A DNA stretch of 64,000 nt, from assembly GCA_002440745.1 (NCBI GenBank), contig DJVB01000068.1, positions 1 to 64,000 of the forward strand. The letters are read 5' to 3'. This DNA is from Bacteroidales bacterium UBA6267. Its GTDB lineage: Bacteria; Bacteroidota; Bacteroidia; Bacteroidales; UBA1556. This document shows positions 1 through 7,792 of this stretch, in pieces. Numbering within the stretch: position 1 is the first letter of the stretch; every line of letters begins with the position of its first letter. The position numbers and the translations under genes were made by a program. The notes below the pieces were generated by a model, which was not told where the DNA came from, made no database searches, and was given only the letters and a program-made list of their open reading frames with translations.

Positions 1-230
1 GTGTAGTTTACCGAAGGGATACAAATAATTTTGGCACAAAGACAAAAAACTAAAGAACATTATTTTTATAACACTGTATTACAATTATTTACAAATTCAA
101 AATTTTTTTTCCTGCGCTGTTTTTGGATAGAAATTTTTTCCTAAATTCCATTTAACATTTTTTTTAATTTGAAATATATTTTTTTGCATCTTTGCATCTC
201 GTAAATTAATAACCTTTAAATTACCCTGTA

Positions 231-464
231 ATGAAAAATCTTTTTAAACTTTTCGTGATGTTATTCGCAGTTGTTGCTTTCGCAGCTTGTACCAATACTA
301 CTGAAGCTCCTGCTACTGAAGAGCCTGCTGCTACTGAAGAAGTTGCTCCTGCTGCTGAAGAAGCTGCTCCTGCTGAAGAAGCTGCTCCTGCTGAAGAAGC
401 TACTGAAGCTCCTGCTGAAGAAGCTGCTGCTACTGAAGCAACTGAAGCTGCTCCTGCTCAATAA
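231..464 (+). CDS. Small Ala/Glu/Pro/Thr low-complexity lipoprotein
   Basis: A 77-residue protein. It opens with a lipoprotein signal peptide (MKNLFKLFVMLF, lipobox VAFAAC, lipidated Cys near residue 20). Everything after the Cys is low complexity, made only of A, E, P, T and a final Q, with an imperfect Ala-Ala-Pro-Ala-Glu-Glu unit repeated at both DNA and protein level (18-bp period). It is followed within 30 bp by a strong terminator, which supports real expression. Other proteins of this type are known from Bacteroidota but have no assigned function; an acidic, flexible envelope tether is only a guess. Antisense and other-frame ORFs here are composition artefacts. Confidence 0.8.
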   Translation: MKNLFKLFVMLFAVVAFAACTNTTEAPATEEPAATEEVAPAAEEAAPAEEAAPAEEATEAPAEEAAATEATEAAPAQ

Positions 465-492
465 GCCGGATAATACTGCTTAAACATGAAAG

Positions 493-524
493 TCCTGATC
501 CTAACAGATCAGGATTTTTTTTTT
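493..524 (+). terminator. Rho-independent terminator of the small lipoprotein gene
   Basis: Perfect 8-bp stem TCCTGATC / GATCAGGA with a 6-nt loop (CTAACA), followed immediately by a run of ten T. It starts 29 bp after the stop codon at 464. Confidence 0.9.
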
Positions 525-540
525 CACACAAATCATTATT

Positions 541-1340
541 TTTCAATACGATCCTTCACTTTAAATGCAATCCTTCACTTGTCCCCCTTTGAAAAGGGGG
601 TGGCGAAGCCGGGGGATTGAAAACGGTATTTTATTAAACATTTCGCTATCAATCCTCCGTCCGCTACGCGTCCACCTCCTTCTCCAAGGAGGACGGGGCT
701 TCTCCATGAAGTTCGGTTCTTTAATCATTGAAATTCTGCGCTTTATAATACAATCCTTCACTTTCAAAGCACTCCTTCACCTGTCTCCCTTTGAAAAGGG
801 GGTGGCGAAGCCGGGGGATTGAAGGCATTATTTTATTAAACATTTCGCTATCAATCCTCCGTCCGCTACGCGTCCACCTCCTTCTCCAAGGAGGACGGGG
901 CTTCTCCAAGAAGTTCGGTTCTTTAATTATTGAAAAACTGCACTTTCCAATACAATCCTTCACTTACAAAGTAATCCTTCACCTGTCCCCCTTCGAAAAG
1001 GGGGTGGCGAAGCCGGGGGATTGAAAACGGTATTTTATTAAACATTTCGCTATCAATCCTCCGCCCTGCGGGCACCTCCTTCTCCAAGGAGGACGGGGCT
1101 TCTCCATGAAGTTCGGTTCTTTAATCGCAGAAAATCAGTTCTTTACAATACAATCCTTCACAATCAATCCATTCCTTCACCTGTCCCACTTTGAAAAGGG
1201 GGTGGCGAAGCCGGGGGATTGAAAACGGTATTTTAATGAACATTTTGCAATCAATCCTTCGTCCTTTGTCCACCTCCTTCTCCAAGGAGGACGGGGCTTC
1301 TCCATGAAGTTCGGTTCTTTAATTATTGAAATTCAGTGCT
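541..1340. repeat. Repeat array 1: four ~200-bp units of paired inverted hairpin modules (A and B)
   Basis: Each unit holds module A, a ~28-bp AT-rich spacer, then module B. A has an 18-nt hairpin (CCCCCTT TGAA AAGGGGG) followed by GGCGAAGCC and GGGGGATTGA; cores are at 583, 785, 987 and 1185. B starts TCAATCCTCCG and ends in CCTCCTT CTCC AAGGAGG plus ACGG; copies begin at 649, 851, 1053 and 1251. B resembles the reverse complement of A, so each A-B pair can fold into one long imperfect hairpin. Spacing between A cores is 202, 202 and 198 bp. Flanks are also conserved: a doubled ATCCTTCAC about 20 bp apart before A, and TTCGGTTCTTTAATC after B. This is a REP/BIME-like organisation. The array is GC-rich compared with its surroundings and has no convincing gene. 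Confidence 0.9.
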
Positions 1341-1365
1341 TTCCAATACAACCTTCCTCCGACCC

Positions 1366-1640
1366 CAGAGGGCAGAAGTCAGAGCGCATGGAGCAGAGCG
1401 CAAAGCGCAGAGGGCAGAAGTGATTAAAGTTCAGGACAACCGACCCCGTAGAAATAGCTCCCAAGGTCGCATTTCACGGGGCAGGCAACCGAAAACCGAC
1501 AACCATTGAAGTCAGAGGACAGAAGTGAGTGAAGTACAGAACACCAAACATTTACCCTACGAAGCCCTTGATCTCCATAGCCTCGGCGAAGGTGATGGGC
1601 GAAGTAGGGCCAAACAAAAAACAAAGAACACCAAACAACA
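1366..1640. repeat. Structured intergenic region with short direct repeats and two hairpins
   Basis: A 14-nt motif, CAGAGGGCAGAAGT, occurs at about 1366 and 1409, and as CAGAGGACAGAAGT at about 1513. A strong hairpin lies at 1444-1481: CCCCGT, bulged A, GAAAT pairing with ATTTC, ACGGGG around a 15-nt loop. A second lies at 1555-1609: CCCTAC..GCCC pairing with GGGC..GTAGGG through a GAA/GAA internal loop. No credible coding sequence was seen. It differs in sequence from the A/B array next to it. Confidence 0.6.
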
Positions 1641-1660
1641 AACAACCAACAAAATTTGAT

Positions 1661-1668
1661 TACTTTTG
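1661..1668 (+). promoter_or_regulatory. Probable -7 box of the 1703 gene
   Basis: TACTTTTG matches the Bacteroidota -7 consensus TAnnTTTG and lies 35 bp before the start codon. No good TTTG -33 box is visible at the expected spacing, so only the -7 element is called. Confidence 0.4.
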
Positions 1669-1702
1669 AGCCCTTAGAATTGTAATTTTCAAAATATTGA
1701 AT

Positions 1703-2254
1703 ATGAGTTATTTAGATTATATTTTCGTAATCGTAGTTTTTCTGATTTTCGGAGCAGTGATTGTTTTAGTTCAACGAATGAAGATTAAAACTGAGTTGGA
1801 GAAGGAAATTGACAAGCTCAAGGAAGAAAAGATGAAATTGGAGAAGGAGCTTGCTATTCGCAATCGCGACCAAATTATACCGATTCGGTTACAAGCCTAT
1901 GAACGTTTAGTTTTGCTTCTCGAGCGACTGAATCCTCATTCCATGATTTTTAGAGTGATGAAGCCCGGAATGAACAGTTTGGCCTTGCAAACCATGCTTT
2001 TACAGACCATTCGGCAAGAGTATGAGCATAATCTGGCCCAGCAAATTTACGTTTCGGCGGAGGCTTGGTCGATGTTGAAAACGGCAAAGGAAGACCTAAT
2101 AAAGCTCATCAACACTGCTGCAGCTAAGGTGCAGCCACAGTCGGAGGCAACAGTCTTGAGCAAAGAAATCATCACATTGCAAGCCGACAAGACGGCTCAG
2201 GCTTCCAATGCTGCAATCTCCATGCTTAAAAAGGAGATTCATAAGCTGTTTTGA
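1703..2254 (+). CDS. Membrane-anchored coiled-coil protein (DUF7935-like)
   Basis: About 183 residues. An N-terminal membrane helix (residues ~5-25, very hydrophobic) is followed by a charged Lys/Glu-rich coiled coil (~30-60) and a soluble alpha-helical domain that includes IPIRLQAYERLVLLLERLNP, a signature I associate with a conserved uncharacterised Bacteroidota family. The ATG at 1703 is preferred over the in-frame TTG at 1697, because a -7 box lies 35 bp upstream and ATG is the commoner start. It stands alone between two repeat-rich intergenic stretches. The function is unknown. Confidence 0.75.
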   Translation: MSYLDYIFVIVVFLIFGAVIVLVQRMKIKTELEKEIDKLKEEKMKLEKELAIRNRDQIIPIRLQAYERLVLLLERLNPHSMIFRVMKPGMNSLALQTMLLQTIRQEYEHNLAQQIYVSAEAWSMLKTAKEDLIKLINTAAAKVQPQSEATVLSKEIITLQADKTAQASNAAISMLKKEIHKLF

Positions 2255-2337
2255 TAGGGTATTGGATTAGTCGGCTGGAGTATTGAAGTGATGGATTTCC
2301 CCAACTAATAATCAAAAGCTCTACTTGATTGGAAGCA

Positions 2338-2379
2338 CCCCGTCCTCCTTTGAACAAGCATTGAATACTGTCGAAATGT
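2338..2379. repeat. Isolated degenerate copy of the array hairpin with an inserted TCGAAATG element
   Basis: The stretch CGTCCTCCTTTGAA resembles one arm of the array hairpin. It is followed by CAAGCATTGAATACTGTCG and AAATG, close to the 24-nt insertion in the module at 7205. The opposite arm is missing. It suggests an old, decayed copy outside the arrays. The rest of 2255-2540 shows nothing recognisable. Confidence 0.45.
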
Positions 2380-2540
2380 GGAATCCTTGCCTCAGGTTTT
2401 AGGAAGGGATAAAGTTCTCTTCCCCATACCTACTTTTCCTAACCGTGTTCAATTCGTAAATATTTTAACGCTTCATTTCTTTTTTGTCTATTTTAGCCAA
2501 CTCAATTTAGTGGGTTTCTAAAAACCAAAATTCCAAGTAG

Positions 2541-3827
2541 GTGGCTATTATCCTTTCTATTGTACTTCTTATTCTATTTTTTACTTCCATTTACTTTCTG
2601 AAATTTTTCAGATTGAAAGAGGTAAACCGACACTGGATTTCAGTTGCTTTTGCTACGAAAATTCTGGTAGCCACATTATTGATTGGTTTTTATTCTCAAA
2701 AGGACCGAAATAAATCCGATATTTTCAGATTCTTCGATGATGCTCAGATTATCAACTCTACGTTTAAAGAAAATCCCAATCTTTACCTGAAAATTATCAC
2801 CGGTATTGGTAATTATCACGAAGAGTTTGAACCTTATAAAGCTAAAACTAATAATTGGGATTCTCCCCACAACTCTTTGCTTGCTTCCAACAACAGGCTG
2901 ATTATCAGGTATATTTCGGTGACATCTCTCCTGTTTTTTGGCTATTATGTTCCGGTAGCTTTGCTGACCGTTTATCTTAGCTTTTTAGGCCTATTTGCTA
3001 TCTATCGCCTTTTTAATCTGCATTTTACTTCCATGGCCAAACCGTTATTTCTGCTTTTTTTTCTCCTCCCTTCCCTGCTTTTTTGGACTTCCGGCCTGCT
3101 TAAAGAAGCTTTGCTAATTGCTCTTATCGGCGGTTTCACCCATGCTATGTACAGTCTTTTTAATCGCCAAAAATGGCTGCTTAATCTTATTATCGCTCTT
3201 GTTTTCTTCTTGCTTATCGCTAAACTTCGCGCTCTCGTAGCCGGTATGATTCTATTTGCCGGTTTGCCATTTTTAATTAACTCTATTTTTTCATTGAAAC
3301 GTCAGCTTACTACCTATATCATAATGCTTTTTGTGGCGATGACCATTTTTGTGGAATCAGATAAAATTATGAATCAATCCGTTTCGGAAATTTTTTCGCA
3401 ACGCAGACAAGCCTATATTGAGCAGGCTTTAGCCGATAAGAGTGGTTCGCTGATGAGCGAAAAACCTTTGCCTCAAAACTATACCGAGACATTGAAGCAA
3501 ATTCCGGCAAGCTTTTTTCAAACCCTTTTCCGTCCTTTTCCACACGAAATCTCTAATTTATTTGCTTGGCTGATGTTCGGTGAGAATCTCCTGCTTATTG
3601 CCATTCCGTTAATACTCATGTTCCGCTACCGATTCAATCCCACAAGCGGAAACCTCATCTTTATGCTTTTGTTATTTTCAATCACCTATCTCATAATCAC
3701 CGGATTAACGGTGCCCATCTATGGAGCAATTGCTCGTTATCGATCCATTCCGCTTTTGTTTTTATTCCTCTCCTTAATCATTAGTTTCCAACCAAAATCC
3801 ATCCCTACAACCCCTTCGAAGACCTAA
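2541..3827 (+). CDS. Polytopic membrane protein, possibly glycan polymerase-like
   Basis: 428 residues, with roughly ten hydrophobic segments spread over the whole length and a short polar C-terminus. The start is a GTG at 2541; no in-frame ATG lies close by and the first residues already form a membrane helix. A hydrophilic loop after the second helix carries RFFDDAQIINS, and another near residues 280-320 is rich in Gln, Ser and Lys. The layout resembles EpsG/Wzy-type polysaccharide polymerases or GT-C-like proteins seen in Bacteroidota, but no diagnostic motif is clear. The role is therefore left open. Confidence 0.75.
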   Translation: MAIILSIVLLILFFTSIYFLKFFRLKEVNRHWISVAFATKILVATLLIGFYSQKDRNKSDIFRFFDDAQIINSTFKENPNLYLKIITGIGNYHEEFEPYKAKTNNWDSPHNSLLASNNRLIIRYISVTSLLFFGYYVPVALLTVYLSFLGLFAIYRLFNLHFTSMAKPLFLLFFLLPSLLFWTSGLLKEALLIALIGGFTHAMYSLFNRQKWLLNLIIALVFFLLIAKLRALVAGMILFAGLPFLINSIFSLKRQLTTYIIMLFVAMTIFVESDKIMNQSVSEIFSQRRQAYIEQALADKSGSLMSEKPLPQNYTETLKQIPASFFQTLFRPFPHEISNLFAWLMFGENLLLIAIPLILMFRYRFNPTSGNLIFMLLLFSITYLIITGLTVPIYGAIARYRSIPLLFLFLSLIISFQPKSIPTTPSKT

Positions 3828-3906
3828 TTTCAAATACTCCACAATCTCAGTTTTGCGTTAAGTCCTTTTTTCTAATTTAGCCGCCACAATTCTGAAAATG
3901 TAGATT

Positions 3907-4668
3907 ATGTCAAGAATAGTACTTATTACCGGCGCCACAGCCGGCATCGGCAGAGCAATAGCTTATCAATTTGCAGCCAACGATTTTCGGGTGATAATCA
4001 CCGGAAGACGATTAGATCGACTTGAAGAAATCAAAGCCGATTTAGTGGATAAATTCAACGCAGAGGTGTTGGCTTTAAATTTCGATATTCGTAATTCTAT
4101 CGAAGTCAATAAGGCCATTGAATCCCTTCCGCAAGATTGGAAAGCGATTGATATTTTAGTAAATAACGCCGGTTTAGCCGTTGGCCTAAACAAGATTCAC
4201 GAGGGTTTGCTCGACGACTGGGAAAGGATGATTGACACAAATGTAAAGGGGTTGCTTTATATTACTAAGGCGGTAAGTCCCTTAATGGTAGAGCGTTGCA
4301 AGGGGCATATCATCAATATTGGCTCCATAGCCGGTAAAGAAACCTATCCAAACGGGAATGTGTATTGCGCCACAAAACACGCTGTGGACGCCTTGTCGAA
4401 ATCGATGCGAATTGATTTAGTGGATTTTGGAATTAAGGTTACCCAGATTGCTCCCGGAGCAGTCGAAACGGAGTTTTCAAATGTGAGGTTTAAAGGTGAT
4501 GATGCTCGTGCCGAAAAGGTTTACGAAGGTTTTGAGCCACTTCGTGCCGAAGATATTGCTGATGCCGTGTACTATTGCGCATCATTGCCCGACCATGTGA
4601 ATATCAACGATTTGGTGATTATGCCTACAGCTCAGGCCGCTGCATCAGTTATCGTTCGGAAACCTTAG
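3907..4668 (+). CDS. Short-chain dehydrogenase, YdfG-like NADP-dependent 3-hydroxy acid dehydrogenase
   Basis: 253 residues, the usual size for a classical SDR. It shows the nucleotide-binding TGATAGIG (residues ~7-14), an NNAG at ~86-89, the catalytic Ser in INIGSIAG and the catalytic YCATK (Tyr-x-x-x-Lys at ~156-160), followed by PGAVETEF. Arg residues in ITGRRLDR after the second strand suggest NADP preference. The overall pattern fits the YdfG group, which oxidises L-allo-threonine, serine and 3-hydroxy acids. The substrate is inferred from family likeness only. It stands alone between the membrane protein and the acyl-CoA synthetase. Confidence 0.9.
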   Translation: MSRIVLITGATAGIGRAIAYQFAANDFRVIITGRRLDRLEEIKADLVDKFNAEVLALNFDIRNSIEVNKAIESLPQDWKAIDILVNNAGLAVGLNKIHEGLLDDWERMIDTNVKGLLYITKAVSPLMVERCKGHIINIGSIAGKETYPNGNVYCATKHAVDALSKSMRIDLVDFGIKVTQIAPGAVETEFSNVRFKGDDARAEKVYEGFEPLRAEDIADAVYYCASLPDHVNINDLVIMPTAQAAASVIVRKP

Positions 4669-4726
4669 CATCTCCATCTTATCATCTATTGCAAAACGTA
4701 ATTTTTTGGATCTGACCATATTACAA

Positions 4727-4759
4727 TTTGTGGATTGAATTATAATTATATTATTTTTG
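4727..4759 (+). promoter_or_regulatory. Bacteroidota-type promoter of the acyl-CoA synthetase gene
   Basis: TTTG at 4727-4730 and TATTTTTG at 4752-4759 are separated by 21 bp, an exact fit to the TTTG-N19-21-TAnnTTTG consensus. The start codon is at 4791, giving a leader of about 25 nt. Confidence 0.8.
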
Positions 4760-4790
4760 CGCCGAAACAAACATAACTTTAATTTTATTT

Positions 4791-6554
4791 ATGACATTTG
4801 AAAGACTTTTCGATATCCTTCCTAATTATTTAGAGAAATATCCCTGGAAAACGGATGCCTTAGCCGCCAAAGAAAATGGGTCGTGGAGAAAATATTCCAT
4901 CAACGAATATTCCCAAATTGTGAATCAAATTAGTTACGGATTGATAAATACCGGCATTTTAAAGGGTGACCGTATTGCCACTATCTCAGCCAATAGACCC
5001 GAATGGAATTTTGTGGATATGGGCATGATGCAGGCAGGAGCTATCCACGTACCGGTTTATCCAACCATTAGCTCCTCTGATTATCAGTATATTTTCAACC
5101 ATGCGGAGGTTAAGGTAGTTTTTGTGGAAAACAAAAGTCTTTACAATAAAATCAAAGATATTCTGCCGCAATGTCCTTCGGTGCAAGCAGTGTACAGTTT
5201 TGAGCCTGTTGAGGAGTTAAAACCGCTGTCGGCTCTAATGAAATTTGGGGAAGAGCTTCCACAGCCCAACAAACTCGAAATCATCAAGAAAAGCATTTCG
5301 ACAAATGAAGTGGCCACAATAATCTATACTTCCGGCACTACCGGTGTGATGAAAGGTGTTATGTTGTCACACCTAAATATCATTTCCAATACCCTTGCAT
5401 TAGTTCATATTCCACCCACAGGAGCCGAAGGTAAATCATTGAGCTATTTACCTTTATGTCATATTTATGAGCGCACGATCAACTATATTTTTCAATACAA
5501 AGGCATAAGCATTTACTATGCTGAAAATATGGCCAAAATCGTGGATAATCTCAAAGAAGTTAAGGCAGATATTATGACTTCCGTACCTCGATTGCTTGAG
5601 AAGGTTTATGATAAAATTGAATCTAAGGGTTCAAAGCTCACCGGTTTTAAACGATCTATATTCTTTTGGGCCATCAATTTAGGGTTAAACTATCATCCAA
5701 AAGGGGAAAATTCCTTTTTCTACAACCTTAAGTTGGGTATAGCTCGTAAATTGGTTTTTAGCAAATGGCAGGAAGCTTTAGGAGGAAATATCAAAGTTAT
5801 TATGTCGGGAGGGGCTGCATTGCAACCTCGTTTAGGTCGATTATTCAATGCTGCCGGAGTGCCGATTCTTGAAGGCTATGGCATGACCGAAACCTCTCCG
5901 GTTATTGCAGTAAACGACTGGGGAAAGAACAATAGCTATATAGGCACCGTTGGTCCAAAAGTGAAGAATGTGGAAGTGCGAATTGCCGAGGATGGGGAAA
6001 TCACTGTTAAAGGACCTTCTGTTATGTTGGGTTATTACAAGGAGCCGGAGCTTACCGCAGAAGTCTTAAAGGACGGTTGGATGCATACAGGCGATTTGGG
6101 CGAATTGGTAGAAAACCGTTTTGTGAAAATCACTGGTCGGAAGAAAGATTTATTTAAGACTTCAATGGGAAAATATATTGCTCCCGGGCATCTTGAAGAA
6201 AAGCTTAAAGAGTCGAGCTTTATCGAAACGGCAGTGGTCATTGGTGAAAACCAAAAATTTGCCGGTGCTATTATTGTCCCCAATTTTGAGTTTTTGCAGG
6301 AGTGGTGTAAAAATGATGGAAAAGAATGTCCCTCAAAAGAGGAAATCATTAAGCGCGAAGATGTTATAAATCAGATTAAGGCAGAAATCAATGTGTTTAA
6401 TAAAGGTTTTGGTAGCCATGAGCAAATTAAAGTTTTCAGGCTTGTCGCAGATGAATGGACTGTCGAATCGGGTCTTGTGACTGCAAAAATGAGTGTCCGC
6501 CGAACAAAAATCATTGAAGCCTATAGCAATTTAATTGCAGAGATGTTCAAATAG
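4791..6554 (+). CDS. Long-chain acyl-CoA synthetase (AMP-binding enzyme)
   Basis: 587 residues. The ATP/AMP-binding loop IIYTSGTTGVMKGVMLSH is at about residue 178, the GYGMTETSP motif at about 362, and the C-terminal HTGDLGEL..GRKKDLFKTSMGKYIAP segment at about 430-465. This is the ANL adenylation family, in the long-chain fatty acid group related to FadD/FACL, which forms acyl-AMP and then acyl-CoA for fatty acid degradation or phospholipid recycling. It is full length, with its own consensus promoter. Repeat array 2 begins 3 bp after the stop codon, so its 3' end is likely shaped by those hairpins. Chain-length preference cannot be read from the sequence. Confidence 0.93.
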   Translation: MTFERLFDILPNYLEKYPWKTDALAAKENGSWRKYSINEYSQIVNQISYGLINTGILKGDRIATISANRPEWNFVDMGMMQAGAIHVPVYPTISSSDYQYIFNHAEVKVVFVENKSLYNKIKDILPQCPSVQAVYSFEPVEELKPLSALMKFGEELPQPNKLEIIKKSISTNEVATIIYTSGTTGVMKGVMLSHLNIISNTLALVHIPPTGAEGKSLSYLPLCHIYERTINYIFQYKGISIYYAENMAKIVDNLKEVKADIMTSVPRLLEKVYDKIESKGSKLTGFKRSIFFWAINLGLNYHPKGENSFFYNLKLGIARKLVFSKWQEALGGNIKVIMSGGAALQPRLGRLFNAAGVPILEGYGMTETSPVIAVNDWGKNNSYIGTVGPKVKNVEVRIAEDGEITVKGPSVMLGYYKEPELTAEVLKDGWMHTGDLGELVENRFVKITGRKKDLFKTSMGKYIAPGHLEEKLKESSFIETAVVIGENQKFAGAIIVPNFEFLQEWCKNDGKECPSKEEIIKREDVINQIKAEINVFNKGFGSHEQIKVFRLVADEWTVESGLVTAKMSVRRTKIIEAYSNLIAEMFK

Positions 6555-6859
6555 CAGTTGCCCCTCTCTTGTTTCCGTTTGAAAATAAGGCTGCGAAGCC
6601 GGGGGATTGAAAACTGCACCTTAATCATTAAATATCAGCACTTTCCAATACGATCCTTCACCTGTCCCCCTTTGAAAAGGGGGTGGCGAAGCCGGGGGAT
6701 TGAAGGCGGTATTTTAATTATTGAAAAACTGCACTTTCCAATACAATCCTTCACTTCCAAAGTAATCCTTCACTTGTCCCCCTTTGAAAAGGGGGTGGCG
6801 AAGCCGGGGGATTGAAGGCATTATTTTATTAAACATTTCGCTATCAATCCTCCGCCCTG

Positions 6860-6890
6860 ACGCTTACGCCGAAGCTTCAGCGTAGGAGCA
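6860..6890. repeat. 31-nt palindromic insertion inside a B module
   Basis: Plain B copies read GCCCTGCGGGC, a hairpin. Here the same sequence is split after GCCCTG by a 31-nt segment centred on CGCCGAAGCTTCAGCG, itself an imperfect palindrome. The insertion point is the loop of the host hairpin. Confidence 0.7.
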
Positions 6891-7215
6891 CGGGCACCTC
6901 CTTCTCCAAGGAGGACGGGGCTTCTCCATGAAGTATGGTTCTTTAATCATTGAAAATCAGTGCTTTCCAATACGTTCCTTCACTTCCAAAGTAATCCTTC
7001 ACCTGTCCCCCTTTGAAAAGGGGGTGGCGAAGCCGGGGGATTGAAGGCAGTATTTTAATGAACATTTTACTATCAATCCTCCGCCCTGCGGGCACCTCCT
7101 TCTCCAAGGAGGACGGTGCTTCTCCATGAGGTTCGGTTCTTTAATCATTGAAAATCAGTATTTTCCAATACAATCCTTCACTTTAATTGCCATCCTTCAC
7201 TTGTCCCCCTTTGAA

Positions 7216-7239
7216 CAAGCATTGAGCGTAGTCGAAATG
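7216..7239. repeat. 24-nt insertion inside an A module hairpin loop
   Basis: The usual CCCCCTTTGAA-AAGGGGG hairpin is interrupted exactly in its loop by CAAGCATTGAGCGTAG plus TCGAAATG. Related sequence occurs at about 2352-2379 and, inverted, at about 29933-29949 (TTGAGCGAAGTCGAAAT). Confidence 0.7.
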
Positions 7240-7792
7240 AAGGGGGTGGCGAAGCCGGGGGATTGAAGGCAGTATTTTAATGAACATTTTGCTATCAATC
7301 CTCCGTCCTTTGTCCACCTCCTTTTCAAAGGAGGACGGTGCTTCTCCATGAAGTTAGGTTCTTTAATCATTGAAATTCAGTATTTTTCAATACGATCCTT
7401 CGCTATCAATCCTCCGTCCTGCGGGCACCTCCTTCTCCAAGGAGGACGGAGCTTCTCCATGAAGTTCGGTTCTTTAATCATTGAAATTCAGTATTTTTCA
7501 TGCAATCCTTCACTTTAAATGCCATCCTTCACTTGTCCCCCTTTGAAAAGGGGGTGGCGAAGCCGGGGGATTGAAAACGGTATTTTATTAAACATTTTGC
7601 TATCAATCCTCCGCCCGCTACGCGTCCACCTCCTTCTCCAAGGAGGACGGAGCTTCTCCATGAAGTTCGGTTCTTTAATCATTGAAAATCAGTATTTTTC
7701 ATACAATCCTTCACTTTAAATGCCATCCTTCACTTGTCCCCCTTTGAAAAGGGGGTGGCGAAGCCGGGGGATTGAAAACTGCATTTTAATCA

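Larger units (their letters stand above)
6558..7790. repeat. Repeat array 2: A and B hairpin modules filling a convergent intergenic space
   Basis: The modules are those of array 1, less regular. A cores are near 6580 (degenerate), 6666, 6778, 7007, 7205 (with a 24-nt insertion), 7537 and 7738. B copies start near 6844 (with a 31-nt insertion), 7073, 7294, 7405 and 7603. Two A copies in a row (6666, 6778) and two B copies in a row (7294, 7405) show deletion or unequal exchange. The array occupies all the DNA between the synthetase stop (6554) and the stop of the minus-strand gene at 7793, so its hairpins may end transcription from both sides. Short ORFs across it are by-products of the repeats. 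Confidence 0.9.

Noticed and set aside
261..483. Antisense and +1 ORFs over the small lipoprotein
   Set aside because: Ser/Phe- or Leu/Lys-rich products are artefacts of the GCT/GAA repeat. Only the +231 frame has a signal peptide and lipobox.
565..1024. ORFs across array 1 giving similar peptides (565-822, 791-1024)
   Set aside because: The shared peptide comes from the repeated DNA itself. Frames break between units, opposite-strand frames are equally open, and there is no start or promoter signal.
541..1340. Array 1 as a CRISPR
   Set aside because: Units are ~200 bp and nearly identical throughout, with no short repeats alternating with unique spacers, and no cas genes in the window.
6558..7719. 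ORFs across array 2 (6558-6815, 7519-7719)
   Set aside because: The same repeat-derived peptide as in array 1, with no independent coding evidence.
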